A stretch of 64,000 nt of DNA, taken from NCBI RefSeq assembly GCF_002934365.1, contig NZ_PTIY01000010.1:124001-188000 (forward strand), written 5' to 3'. Each line of letters begins with the position of its first letter. Position 1 is the first letter of the stretch. The translations under genes were made by a program, and so were the position numbers. Shown here in pieces: positions 29,593 to 37,978 of the stretch. Under the pieces are notes generated by a model. It was not told the DNA's origin. It made no database searches and saw nothing but the letters and a program-made list of their open reading frames with translations. This stretch comes from Methylobacter tundripaludum. Its GTDB lineage: Bacteria; Pseudomonadota; Gammaproteobacteria; Methylococcales; Methylomonadaceae.

Positions 29593-30996
29593 TCAATAAT
29601 CCGGGGCGGCCCGGAAGGTCCAAATAACGGAAAGGTTACCGAAGAAGCCGTCACCCAACTGCACCTGCTGGTACTCTCCTCTGGCGTTTCTAGTCTTTTG
29701 GGAATTCAGGTCCTCGTAAATCGGTAAGCCGACCGACCCCCGTAACTTGAAGTTGCCGCCAAAGGCATTCAGGAACCGGTAGTCGGAAACGAACGCCAGA
29801 TTGGTGGACGTGCCTCCTGAATTGCCGATCTTGCTGCCCCGGTCTTTATTTTTATCCGTATAGCCGGCATCCATTTCGATACCGATCATCCAGTCGTAGT
29901 TTGGCGTGTAATGCAAGGCCAGACCCGCTGTAGCAACGTCGCCGAATTCAAAATTGTCGCTATTTTCCGGGTTGACATTGTAAAGGGCTGAGGCGTGCAG
30001 CCAGAAGTCCTTCCAACGTTGGGAATAGAGCATCCCCCCCGTGAAGGTCGCGGTGCCTTTGCCGAGTTGCAGTCCCGGTGATTGGGAAATCAAGCCGGTC
30101 GCGGCATCGCGGGTGGCGTTGAATTGACCGGTAGGCAAGCTGGTGCCGAGCAGGACGGTGGCGAACTGATCCCAGCGGGTGCTGCGCCATAAATTGTAGC
30201 GCCCTTCGAGGGTAATGTCGCCGAATCCGTTGGTATTATCGACCGTTTCCCCAAATGTTCCTGCTGTAGGTTGCAGCAGGGTAGTCATCCTTTTTTCAAA
30301 CCAGGGTGCGTTCATGAACAGCGCGAGATTGTCGGTCGGCGAGTAATTCACCGTCAAGGCTTGTTGCTGCACCTGCATTTCTTTCGGCGTTTTCGGCTGG
30401 GCCCTGTTGCTGCGAATATAATTATTCGGGTCTTCGCCATTGGAGCCGATCTTGAGATTGTCTTTTTGAGTATAACCGTAGACCATGCCGACGCTGAAGT
30501 TCCCTTTACCCGGCGTCACCGCGGTACGGATACGAAACGGTGCGGTTGTGCCTACCGGCGAAACATCATCGTAGGCAATGTTAAAATCGATCAGTTCGCC
30601 GCCTTCCTTGGCGGCAAACGCTTCGGCCTCCTCGCGCTTGGCGAAAGCAATGTAGTTGGGCACCATATCGGGAATCACCTTACTGCCGAGCACATAAGTA
30701 GCCGTTTGCGCATCCACCAACTCGCCTGAAACCCAATCATGCACTTTTACCGACTCAAATGCGGATATGCCGCCGGCATCCTCAACTTCCCTCAGCATAC
30801 AGGCGACGCCGCAGGTATATTCCTTCTTGCCGTCCTTGTAGACCAGTTCGGCGGCGCTCTTTTGGTACTGGTCGATCCACATGCCGCAAACCCGGCAACT
30901 TTCACGCTTGTGCGCCTCTTCGGCCGATACAGAGGCCGACAGCAATGTAAACTGGATTAACATCAGTATGAACGCTGTTTTAATGACCGTTTTCAT
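29593..30996 (-). CDS. NosL-domain / outer-membrane beta-barrel fusion protein
   Basis: 467 residues. A signal peptide (about residues 1-25) is followed by a NosL-like segment with the Cu-ligand type motif CRVCGMW (C34, C37) and a second pair CGVACM (C62, C66), plus the NosL-like AQTATYVLGSKVIP region. From about residue 160 to the end the sequence changes to alternating amphipathic beta-strands with aromatic girdles and ends in Tyr, typical of an outer-membrane barrel. The last gene of the operon. A NosL domain on a barrel is not a layout I know; the likely role is copper binding at the outer membrane, an inference. Confidence 0.75.
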   Translation of the reverse strand: MKTVIKTAFILMLIQFTLLSASVSAEEAHKRESCRVCGMWIDQYQKSAAELVYKDGKKEYTCGVACMLREVEDAGGISAFESVKVHDWVSGELVDAQTATYVLGSKVIPDMVPNYIAFAKREEAEAFAAKEGGELIDFNIAYDDVSPVGTTAPFRIRTAVTPGKGNFSVGMVYGYTQKDNLKIGSNGEDPNNYIRSNRAQPKTPKEMQVQQQALTVNYSPTDNLALFMNAPWFEKRMTTLLQPTAGTFGETVDNTNGFGDITLEGRYNLWRSTRWDQFATVLLGTSLPTGQFNATRDAATGLISQSPGLQLGKGTATFTGGMLYSQRWKDFWLHASALYNVNPENSDNFEFGDVATAGLALHYTPNYDWMIGIEMDAGYTDKNKDRGSKIGNSGGTSTNLAFVSDYRFLNAFGGNFKLRGSVGLPIYEDLNSQKTRNARGEYQQVQLGDGFFGNLSVIWTFRAAPDY

Positions 30997-31516
30997 AAAA
31001 AACTCCTTTATTCAGAATGGTTGTAAAGCGTTTTTCAAATTCTTCGATGCCGGCTTCCCCGGTGATCTTGTCCCGGACAATACCCTCCTCGTCGATAATG
31101 AAAGTGGTCGGCAAGCCGATGACGCCGAACTGTTTGGCCACCAATCCGTATTCATCGATCAGCATCGGATAGGTCAGGTGAGCGAATTTTTTGAGTCGCT
31201 CGTCGGTTTTGTCGGTTCGGCTTTCATTAATGGCTACCGGCATAAATTCCCGGTCTTTGTACTTTTGGTAAAGAGGTTCCAGCGACAACAGAATCTCTTT
31301 GTCGCAAAAACAACAATCGACACCCCAAAAGCGCAGCAGCGCGATTTTGCCTTTAATGTCTTTAGGCAAGGACACCGATTTCCCCTGAAAGTCGGTCAGC
31401 GTGACATCAGGGATAACATCACCGATCTGCAAGCCTGCCCGCTTATTGCAGCCGCCGAGCGCCGTAGCGATCAGCAGGGCCAGCAGCAGTAGTTTCACCG
31501 GGTTGATCGTGCTCAT
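30980..31516 (-). CDS. TlpA/ResA-like thioredoxin lipoprotein
   Basis: 178 residues with a lipobox (ALGGC, C23), so probably anchored in a membrane facing the periplasm. The thioredoxin fold keeps the region GKIALLRFWGVDCCFCDKE, whose active site is C68-C-F-C71 in place of the common WCxPC, and the cis-proline GLPTTFI. It overlaps the NosL gene by ATGA and the NosL-barrel gene by 17 bases. It likely keeps copper-site cysteines reduced, with DsbD as electron source; this is inference. Confidence 0.85.
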   Translation of the reverse strand: MSTINPVKLLLLALLIATALGGCNKRAGLQIGDVIPDVTLTDFQGKSVSLPKDIKGKIALLRFWGVDCCFCDKEILLSLEPLYQKYKDREFMPVAINESRTDKTDERLKKFAHLTYPMLIDEYGLVAKQFGVIGLPTTFIIDEEGIVRDKITGEAGIEEFEKRFTTILNKGVFYENGH

Positions 31517-32043
31517 GTCCTGCGATCCAACGATTCGATAACGGCGGGGGTTACCTCCTGAAAGCGGATGATGGATTTGCCTTTATGATCCTCCAGGAAT
31601 TCCTGGGCCGCTTCCCGATCCTTGAACGGCAGCAATTCATGCCCCATCGGACCCAATACATCCGAACCGAGCACATAAAAGGCCGATTTGGCATCGATCA
31701 ACTCCACTTCGTAATAATCGGTAACGTAAATATCCTTGATGTTTTCCGCCGCTTTTCCGGGCGTATATTTTGCTGTGTCGAAGATATGCTTGAACATATC
31801 TTTCGCGCCGTCGTAGAAATAGTAAGAACCGTCCGTGAACATGATTTGGGCTACCCATTTCGGGTACTTGTAGACAAACATGCCGCATACCGGACAGCGG
31901 TCGGTTTTTTTGATCGTAACCGTGGGTTCGTCGCCATAGCTGATGTTGATACTGAACAGCAGAAACAGCCCGAGCATTATTTTGGGATATATCCCCGTTC
32001 CCGGCTTAGGGCGTGCAGGAACCGATTTAATAGACAACTTCAT
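31513..32043 (-). CDS. NosL-family copper-binding protein
   Basis: 176 residues from the ATG at 32043. An N-terminal membrane anchor or signal segment is followed by the NosL signature RCPVCGMFVYKYPKW (C50, C53, M55) and the AKSAFYVLGSDVLGPMG segment. NosL proteins bind Cu(I) and act in assembly of the nitrous oxide reductase CuZ centre; no nos genes are seen here. This copy sits between the multi-pass membrane protein and the TlpA-like gene. Confidence 0.85.
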   Translation of the reverse strand: MKLSIKSVPARPKPGTGIYPKIMLGLFLLFSINISYGDEPTVTIKKTDRCPVCGMFVYKYPKWVAQIMFTDGSYYFYDGAKDMFKHIFDTAKYTPGKAAENIKDIYVTDYYEVELIDAKSAFYVLGSDVLGPMGHELLPFKDREAAQEFLEDHKGKSIIRFQEVTPAVIESLDRRT

Positions 32044-33040
32044 AGGCAATCACCAAACTTGAGGAAACAATTTCATAACTGACCAGCGCGGTAAACGCGG
32101 CATATAAAATGACGGAAGCCAGAGCCAGTTTGCGGATGAATCCGCCGAGCATAGCTTGCAGGCTTTCCACTTGGCGAAAGGGAAGCAGCGCGCCGACGCC
32201 GAGACCCGACACCACTGCGCCGAACAACAGCATATAAAGCAGGTAGCCGATATAGCTGTAGTCTTCCATGATGATGCAGAACGGACAGTGATGGGTCGGC
32301 AGTTCATAGATGTACAGCGAGATGAAAGATACGATGGAAACCAGCGAGACGAGAAACATCAGCAGACTCAACGCGGCATACAGATAGCCGCCTAAACCTT
32401 TTAAATAGAAAAAAATCCCGCAAAGCAGCGTACCCGACATGGCGCTGTAAAAAATCCACATCATCGGCAATGCAGGCATTGATGCAATTTCGGAACCTAT
32501 GCCCGTTACCCGCTCGCTGCTGAACAAACTGCCGCAACAGGAGGTAATCACATCGGCCTCCATGTTCAAAAAATAGGCGCTTTCCAGTATCGTCTCCAGG
32601 ATAATAAAGGGCGCGATGAACGCCAGCAGCAGGTATTTTTTCTTGATCAGCGGGTAATCGTAACCCTGGTTGTCGGCATAATTCAAAACCAGCCACAATC
32701 CGGCCAGGATAAAGCTGAAAATCTTCAGTACCAGCGTCGGATAGCCGAAACCGTCGACGTTTAAGGTGCCGGCGGCGCACATTGCGCCGACGAACAGCGG
32801 GGTCAGGCTGTCGGCGGTAAATATGTACAAAAACAGCGACAGCAGTTGCAGGCCGAAAACATACGAGAGCAGCGTCGAAATCAGGTAGGTTTTGCGCTCC
32901 AGCACCAACTGCAATTCGTGGCCGCTCTGTATATCCCAATGTCTTAGGATTTGCACGCCGTAAAACACCGCATACAAAACCATACCGCTGCCTATATAGG
33001 CGGCCAGCAGATTGGCGATAACAGTGGGATGCAGAATCAC
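32027..33040 (-). CDS. Multi-pass membrane protein with Cys pairs, NosL-cluster associated
   Basis: 337 residues starting at a GTG two bases after the ATPase stop. About nine hydrophobic segments. Two striking cysteine clusters: a CCGS in a loop near residue 166 and HHCPFC near residue 255, both reminiscent of metal or redox sites. I do not know a named family; the context (NosL, ABC, TlpA-like) points to copper or thiol transfer across the inner membrane. The 3' end overlaps the nosL start by 17 bases. Confidence 0.75.
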   Translation of the reverse strand: MILHPTVIANLLAAYIGSGMVLYAVFYGVQILRHWDIQSGHELQLVLERKTYLISTLLSYVFGLQLLSLFLYIFTADSLTPLFVGAMCAAGTLNVDGFGYPTLVLKIFSFILAGLWLVLNYADNQGYDYPLIKKKYLLLAFIAPFIILETILESAYFLNMEADVITSCCGSLFSSERVTGIGSEIASMPALPMMWIFYSAMSGTLLCGIFFYLKGLGGYLYAALSLLMFLVSLVSIVSFISLYIYELPTHHCPFCIIMEDYSYIGYLLYMLLFGAVVSGLGVGALLPFRQVESLQAMLGGFIRKLALASVILYAAFTALVSYEIVSSSLVIAYEVVY

Positions 33041-33042
33041 AA

Positions 33043-33714
33043 CTAACCCTCGATTTGGCCGTCGCGGAGGTTGACCACCCGGTCCACCATCGAAGATTCA
33101 TAGACCAGCGGATCATGGCTGGTGATGATCACGGTTTTACCTTCCGCCTTGAATTTCTCGATGATTTCCATGAACCGGTACGACAGCTTGGTATCGAGAT
33201 GGGCGGTCGGCTCATCGGCAATGATGATATGCGGATCGTTGATCAGGGCGCGCACGATAGAGGCGCGCTGGGCTTCCCCGCCGGACAACCACTCCACCTT
33301 AGAAGCGGCCTTGTTGGCGATATTAAGTTCGGACAGACCGTTCATCGCCTTGATTTTCAGATGCGAACGCTTTTCCCCGAGCGGGTAGGCAGGCAACATC
33401 ACGTTATCCAATACCGATATACCCTTAATCAGGTTCGGTTGCTGAAAAATGAAACCGAAAGTCTTGCGGCGTATGTCGGTCAGGAACCGTTCCGGCAGGC
33501 TGGTGATTTCGCGTCCTTGCAGCTTTACCCGCCCCGCCGAAGGGCGGCTCATGCAACCGACGATGCTGAGCAGCGTGGTTTTTCCCGAACCGCTGGGGCC
33601 TTTCAGCACGGTGACCTGGTTTTCCGCTATACGCAAATTGACACTGTTCAGCGCCGAAAACTCGCTCGGATTGCCCGCATTAAACACTTTTTTAACATTG
33701 ACCAGTTCGATCAT
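33043..33714 (-). CDS. ABC transporter ATP-binding protein (MacB/LolD type)
   Basis: 223 residues, complete ABC ATPase: Walker A GPSGSGKTTLL, signature WLSGGEAQRASIVRAL, Walker B IIIADEPTAHLD and a switch His. The family is that of LolD/MacB/FtsE, which couple ATP hydrolysis to periplasmic motion rather than to substrate passage through the membrane. Forms a pair with the FtsX-like permease encoded next upstream. Confidence 0.93.
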   Translation of the reverse strand: MIELVNVKKVFNAGNPSEFSALNSVNLRIAENQVTVLKGPSGSGKTTLLSIVGCMSRPSAGRVKLQGREITSLPERFLTDIRRKTFGFIFQQPNLIKGISVLDNVMLPAYPLGEKRSHLKIKAMNGLSELNIANKAASKVEWLSGGEAQRASIVRALINDPHIIIADEPTAHLDTKLSYRFMEIIEKFKAEGKTVIITSHDPLVYESSMVDRVVNLRDGQIEG

Positions 33715-33716
33715 GA

Positions 33717-34952
33717 CTATTCTCCAGTAAATCGCATCGCCGAATCAGGGTCGATGGTTGCAGCCCGCCAGATCGGAACAATGGTCGCCACCGTGTAGGG
33801 AACCACAGTCAGGAAAAACAGCGTCGTCAGCTGTTCGAGATTGACGAAAGGCGTCAGCTCGAAATTCGGGTAAAGACTCGACCAGCCCTTCAGCGCCGGT
33901 TCGAAGACAATGGAGCCGGTAAAAAACACATGCACATAAGCCAGAATCACGCCGCTGAAAAAAGCCGTCAGCGAAACCACGGCCCCTTCCCAAAATTTCA
34001 TCTGGATCACGTCCGACGTTTCCCAGCCCACCGCCTTGAGTATGCCGATTTCCCGCCGCTCCCCTGCGCTCAGACCCGAAGCCTTGTCCCAAGCGAAAAT
34101 AACAAATGCGAGCACCGCCGCCGAGAAAATGACGATCATCATGCCGCCGCGCCAGTTGAAAATGGAGTCGTAAGTCCTCAGAATCTCGTCGCGAATAATC
34201 GGCCGGGCATCGGGTAGGTGTTTCTTTATTTTCGACGCCACCATTTCCACTTCGCTGGGATTGTTGACGGCGACGGTAAGATCGGTCACATGGCTCTGGT
34301 CGATGCCGAACAGTTTTCTAAAATCTTCGCCGGTAATCAGCATCAAATCGGAGGAAACCAGTTCCGATTGCGAGGACAGGACGCCCGCGATCCTGAAATT
34401 CATCACCTTGCCGTCAAAGGCGCGAAACGGCATGTAATCATCCTTGCCGATGTTGCGAAGACGGGCGACGCCGTTGCCGATAATCAGCGTTCCCGGTTCG
34501 AGCACCGCGCCATTGAGCTCATACAAGGGTCTGGCCGACTGTCCGCCGGATTCGCTTTCAACCACCGTGGTCTTCGCGGACGGCTTGGCGGCGTCGCTGC
34601 TTGGCGGCGTCAGCAGCGTGTAATTGGCGCTAACCAGACTGTCGTAATAATAACCCCATAACCGGCTTTCGACCGAGGCCACCCCTCGGATGCTTTTAAT
34701 GGTTTCGATATAACTGGCCGGAAAAAGATCGTGCCGCCCGGCGACGATTTTTTGCACCACAATTTCCGGCGCGCCCTTCAGGATCAGCGAGGCTTCTTTT
34801 TTAATCGCATAAGTGAAGAACATCGTCGAGGCCAGAATAAAGACGATCAGCGTATATAAAGCCAGCAAGCCGAAGTTTTTCACCTTTCTGCGCAGCAACG
34901 AGGAGATCGTGAAATCGATAATGTAACGTTGTTTTTCAATCCAGTTTCTCAT
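33717..34952 (-). CDS. FtsX-like ABC transporter permease (MacB/LolC-like)
   Basis: 411 residues from the ATG at 34952, which overlaps the small membrane gene stop (ATGA); the frame upstream of it is unrelated. Topology: one membrane helix near the N-terminus (residues 24-45), a large periplasmic domain, then three helices near the C-terminus, the FtsX arrangement. The conserved SAGERREIGILKAVGWETSDV segment is present. With the ATPase it likely works as a mechanotransmitter moving a periplasmic copper or NosL complex; this is inference. Confidence 0.9.
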   Translation of the reverse strand: MRNWIEKQRYIIDFTISSLLRRKVKNFGLLALYTLIVFILASTMFFTYAIKKEASLILKGAPEIVVQKIVAGRHDLFPASYIETIKSIRGVASVESRLWGYYYDSLVSANYTLLTPPSSDAAKPSAKTTVVESESGGQSARPLYELNGAVLEPGTLIIGNGVARLRNIGKDDYMPFRAFDGKVMNFRIAGVLSSQSELVSSDLMLITGEDFRKLFGIDQSHVTDLTVAVNNPSEVEMVASKIKKHLPDARPIIRDEILRTYDSIFNWRGGMMIVIFSAAVLAFVIFAWDKASGLSAGERREIGILKAVGWETSDVIQMKFWEGAVVSLTAFFSGVILAYVHVFFTGSIVFEPALKGWSSLYPNFELTPFVNLEQLTTLFFLTVVPYTVATIVPIWRAATIDPDSAMRFTGE

Positions 34953-35245
34953 GGGCGATCGATAATCCTTTCGGGTGGTTGGGTGAACGAACCGGACGGG
35001 AAGTGTTCCAGCGACAGCGGATGGTCCTGGAACGCGGTATTTAAATCGGCTTGCGACAGATGCCGGGTGTAGCGGGCTTCGGTGAACAGGCACAGATCGG
35101 TAAGCTGTAGTGCCTTGACCAGCGCCGATTTTTCTTCGAGGCTTTCCTGCTGCGCCTTTGCGCTAAAAGAGGCATGCATCAGCAGCAGACCCAGAAAAAA
35201 AACGCCGGTCGATAAATACAAAAAAAATAACGAGGAATTTCTCAT
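34949..35245 (-). CDS. Small membrane-anchored protein, first gene of the NosL-ABC operon
   Basis: 98 residues from the ATG at 35245 (an in-frame TTG at 35251 is possible). One N-terminal hydrophobic segment (SSLFFLYLSTGVFFLGLLL) is followed by a periplasmic tail with TDLCLFTEARYTRHLSQADL. I do not recognise a named domain; conservation next to an FtsX-like permease suggests an accessory subunit. Overlaps the permease start. The leader to the sigma-54-like promoter is about 190 nt. Confidence 0.7.
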   Translation of the reverse strand: MRNSSLFFLYLSTGVFFLGLLLMHASFSAKAQQESLEEKSALVKALQLTDLCLFTEARYTRHLSQADLNTAFQDHPLSLEHFPSGSFTQPPERIIDRP

Positions 35246-35442
35246 CGGCAATGCTCAAAAATGCGCCAGTCGTTCAAGGATTGTTCTGTGCGTAATGGGT
35301 AACTGAATTACCCGCTTTTAAAGGCGGTTCAATTGCTCTTGCTTTTAAATTATCGGCAAATGATCCAGGTCTGGCAACAATATATTCGATTATTATAAAA
35401 CTTTAGTATAAAACTCAAATATCACTAAGCGCGATTCGATTA

Positions 35443-35461
35443 AGAGAGCACAATATATGCC
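35443..35461 (-). promoter_or_regulatory. Sigma-54-like -24/-12 promoter of the NosL-ABC operon
   Basis: On the minus strand GGCATATATTGTGCT has GG and GC separated by 10 bases, the invariant spacing of -24/-12 promoters. It agrees closely with the second copy at 48709-48727. The expected start is near 35436. The inverted-repeat box at 35518-35566 lies about 80-130 bp upstream of it, a usual place for an enhancer. A weak sigma-70-like pair (35392-35397 and 35413-35418, spacer 15) is also visible; I prefer the -24/-12 reading. Confidence 0.6.
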
Positions 35462-35517
35462 TTTTATATTTAATTAAAATTAATCAAAACATTAGAAAAA
35501 GAACGAAAAAAACCCAA

Positions 35518-35566
35518 TTAAACTATGTTATATCCCACATTAATTACGTTAAATAACACAGTTTAA
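35518..35566. promoter_or_regulatory. Inverted-repeat box (candidate enhancer site), copy A
   Basis: TTAAACTATGTTA (35518-35530) faces GTTAAATAACACAGTTTAA (35548-35566), which is one base different from the box at 48228-48246 and 48794-48812. The long gap 35252-35760 otherwise holds the promoter, AT-rich DNA and a short GC-poor repeat near 35650-35745 (ACGGAAGCACAGAA / CCATCCGTGTTCC); no ORF is supported. Confidence 0.6.
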
Positions 35567-35760
35567 TAAAAGAATTAATATCCTTAATAACTACTTATTT
35601 AAACCGATCGTAGCTATTCGGCAGAGATTAGTTAGACCGGCCGGATTTTTAAAACACGGAAGCACAGAACCGGACGAATTTGATTTTCTTTTTTATCGGC
35701 GTTTATCCGTAAAATCCGCGCCATCCGTGTTCCCGGCAACCGCCGGGCAGCTGGACCCCA

Positions 35761-37050
35761 TTATTCCGGCATAACCCGGCGCCACAACTGCTTCAACTCC
35801 CGAATCAAGCGTTGCTGCTCGGTTTCTGTTGCCGGAATTTCCTGCTCCACAGGCTGCGTTTTTTCCGCCCTACCCGCTTCAGGCTCGTTGTCAACGACAA
35901 TAAAGGTTCCGGAAATCATCCCCATCCAGCAACTCCACGGCACCACGCCGGTCTCGGGGGGCGTGAACTCAATGACCTGAATGCCGGGCTCGAACTTAAT
36001 ATCAAGCCCGTACTGCGGCACCACGATTGCCTTGTTGCATTCGTTTAGTTCCTTGGCGTTGATCACCCATTTGACCGGAACGCCTTTGCGTAATGTAAAT
36101 TTGTTCGGTTTGAATCCGGTTTTAATCACATCCATGTTGATGATTTGTTCGGTTTCGCAGGAAGGGCTTTCAGCGACCGTCGGCGACAATTGCTGCGACA
36201 CGCGGGCAACCAGGGTATTGAAATCAACGCCGGTACCGGTGACCGCCAAGCCGCGGTTCAGCATGATTGCGCCCAGCGCCATGACGATCACCCCGGAAGC
36301 TTTCAGCAGTTTCGGCGTCAGATTGGTCGAAAGCAGACTGGTCAGAAACCCGAAACCCAGCAATAACGGCAAAGTGCCGATGCCGAAAAAGAACAGAATC
36401 GCCGCGCCTTGCGACCAGCTGCCGGTGCCGGCCGCCATCACATACATCGCTTGCAGCGGCCCGCAAATAATCATCAAACCGTTCAGCAAGCCGATCACAA
36501 ATGGATTGCTGTGCCTGCGGTACTCCTTGCCGACAAAGCGCATCAGGAACTTCGGCGCTTTAAACTGAAAACGGCTCAACGACGGAAACACTTCCAGCAT
36601 GTGCAATCCGAACAGAACAAGAAAAACGCCCGCCGCGACGCCGACTGCACCTTGCGTGTAAGGGGTGAACGCAACGATTGAGCCGAACGCACCAAACAGC
36701 GCGCCGATCAATGTATAAGAAATCGTTTTACCGATACCGTAAAGAAAATGCGTGGCGTAGGATTTATGTCCGTTGGTAGCCGATTTTGCCGTGTAACCGA
36801 GAATCAGCGGGCCGCACATGCCGACGCAGTGAAAGCTGGTCAGGAAGCCGATCAGGATCAACAGGCCATAACTCATGTCGCGACTGAGTTTAGGCATGTC
36901 GGAATGACTCATGAACCAGCTGTCGAGCCAAAGAATCAAGCCGATGCCAAAAAGCGCAAATGTGACCGCTACGACTTTTTTTAATACCGAAAACAAAGCG
37001 TTAGGACGATGAACCGGATCAGGTTGAAAACTCTCGTTGTTACTATTCAT
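35761..37050 (-). CDS. SafE-type membrane protein with C-terminal cupredoxin domain
   Basis: 429 residues. After an N-terminal segment, the SafE/TauE-like part begins with TSFHCVGMCGPLILGY, a Cys-Met-rich first-helix motif typical of copper-handling CcoH/SenC-like members of the family. About seven helices follow. The C-terminus has a cupredoxin-like domain (TGFKPNKFTLRKGVPVKW, then ECNKAIVVPQYG and PWSCWMGMISGTFIV), where the conserved Cys-Met-Met region could bind Cu. Downstream is the NosL-ABC regulatory region, but the gene itself is upstream of it and reads the same way, so it may be separate. Confidence 0.85.
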   Translation of the reverse strand: MNSNNESFQPDPVHRPNALFSVLKKVVAVTFALFGIGLILWLDSWFMSHSDMPKLSRDMSYGLLILIGFLTSFHCVGMCGPLILGYTAKSATNGHKSYATHFLYGIGKTISYTLIGALFGAFGSIVAFTPYTQGAVGVAAGVFLVLFGLHMLEVFPSLSRFQFKAPKFLMRFVGKEYRRHSNPFVIGLLNGLMIICGPLQAMYVMAAGTGSWSQGAAILFFFGIGTLPLLLGFGFLTSLLSTNLTPKLLKASGVIVMALGAIMLNRGLAVTGTGVDFNTLVARVSQQLSPTVAESPSCETEQIINMDVIKTGFKPNKFTLRKGVPVKWVINAKELNECNKAIVVPQYGLDIKFEPGIQVIEFTPPETGVVPWSCWMGMISGTFIVVDNEPEAGRAEKTQPVEQEIPATETEQQRLIRELKQLWRRVMPE

Positions 37051-37381
37051 GATTAGATGTTAAGCATCGGTAAAATCCTTCGGATTGGCATAGAACCGTA
37101 AGAATAAATCCATTAACAATAGGATTATTGAAGTAAATCGGATATAGCTTATTAAATACCCAGCATAGGGGTCAAGTAAGAGTTTATTTTTACCCAGCAG
37201 ATCTATTGCACAATGAAGTTCAGTGGAGTACATTTAAATAAACTGTCAAGTTATATATACGGCAGTAAGTTTTTCTGCTTTTGATAATATCCTTACTGCA
37301 ATGACATAGAAAACTGAATATTAATTGACTTAATTATAAAAATTGTCTTAAATAAATTTTAGTTACAATATAGGGTATTCG

Positions 37382-37741
37382 ATGAATCACATATCTACAG
37401 AAACACATTCGACCCCGAACCAGGGAAAAACGGCCATGACAGCAAGCCATTCGACTAAAGGCGAGCTGGTAGTGAAGGGCGTTGCAACGACCATGGCGGC
37501 GGCAACAATCCTGGAAACGGGCAAAGGCGTCATGACTACGCTGGCCAAACACCCGCTTGTGATGTTCGGAATGGGTTTTGTTGCCGGTTATCTGACGCAT
37601 AAATACCGTAAAGAAATTATTGTGCTCACTAGCAAAACCGCCGAACAAAGCAAGGATTTTGTCTTGAAGCAAAAAGAACATCTTCAAGACTTCCTTGCGG
37701 AAAGCCTGCAGGATGCCGAAGACACTGACACTACAAAATAA
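37382..37741 (+). CDS. Small single-span protein of the HP-FGxGxVAGY-KYRK family (copy 1)
   Basis: 119 residues from the ATG at 37382; a second possible start is the ATG at 37436-37438 (MTASHSTKG). A single glycine-rich membrane segment (about residues 52-72) holds KHPLVMFGMGFVAGY, followed by KYRKEI and a charged amphipathic tail with FVLKQKEHLQDFLAESLQD. A paralogue at 47783-48025 shares the core and the tail. Function unknown; all copies sit near copper ATPases. Promoter: TTGTCT and CAATAT with 17 bases between (37343-37371), which would leave almost no leader for the first ATG. Confidence 0.7.
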   Translation: MNHISTETHSTPNQGKTAMTASHSTKGELVVKGVATTMAAATILETGKGVMTTLAKHPLVMFGMGFVAGYLTHKYRKEIIVLTSKTAEQSKDFVLKQKEHLQDFLAESLQDAEDTDTTK

Positions 37742-37784
37742 GGTAATCCCGTAGCGCGCGATAAGCCGATAATGACGTTCTGGA

Positions 37785-37834
37785 GTTCAAAGCCGGCTTT
37801 GAACAATTTACAAGTACAAGGCTAGCCTTGTACT
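37785..37834. repeat. Pair of perfect palindromes between copper genes
   Basis: GTTCAAAGCCGGCTTTGAAC (37785-37804) is a perfect 20-bp palindrome. Eight bases on, 37813-37834 is a perfect 22-bp palindrome (arms AGTACAAGGCT). The pair is flanked by GGAG and CTCC. It lacks a T-run, so a simple terminator is less likely than a BIME-like repeat. Located in the 37742-37978 gap. Confidence 0.7.
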
Positions 37835-37978
37835 CCGTCATGTTGTCAACGCGGCTTTATGATTCATCGCAATCTTTACGGATACAGAATAAGCGGTTAA
37901 GAGCAAACTATCGTCCGGCTCAAAATGTGTATTCAGCTTTTGAGCCCTGTTAATAACATTGAATAAGGAGCGTAAATT

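Noticed and set aside
35640-35760. CGGAAGCACAGAA and CCATCCGTGTTCC stretch
   Set aside because: Looks like a decayed short repeat, with no coding frame or clear structure.
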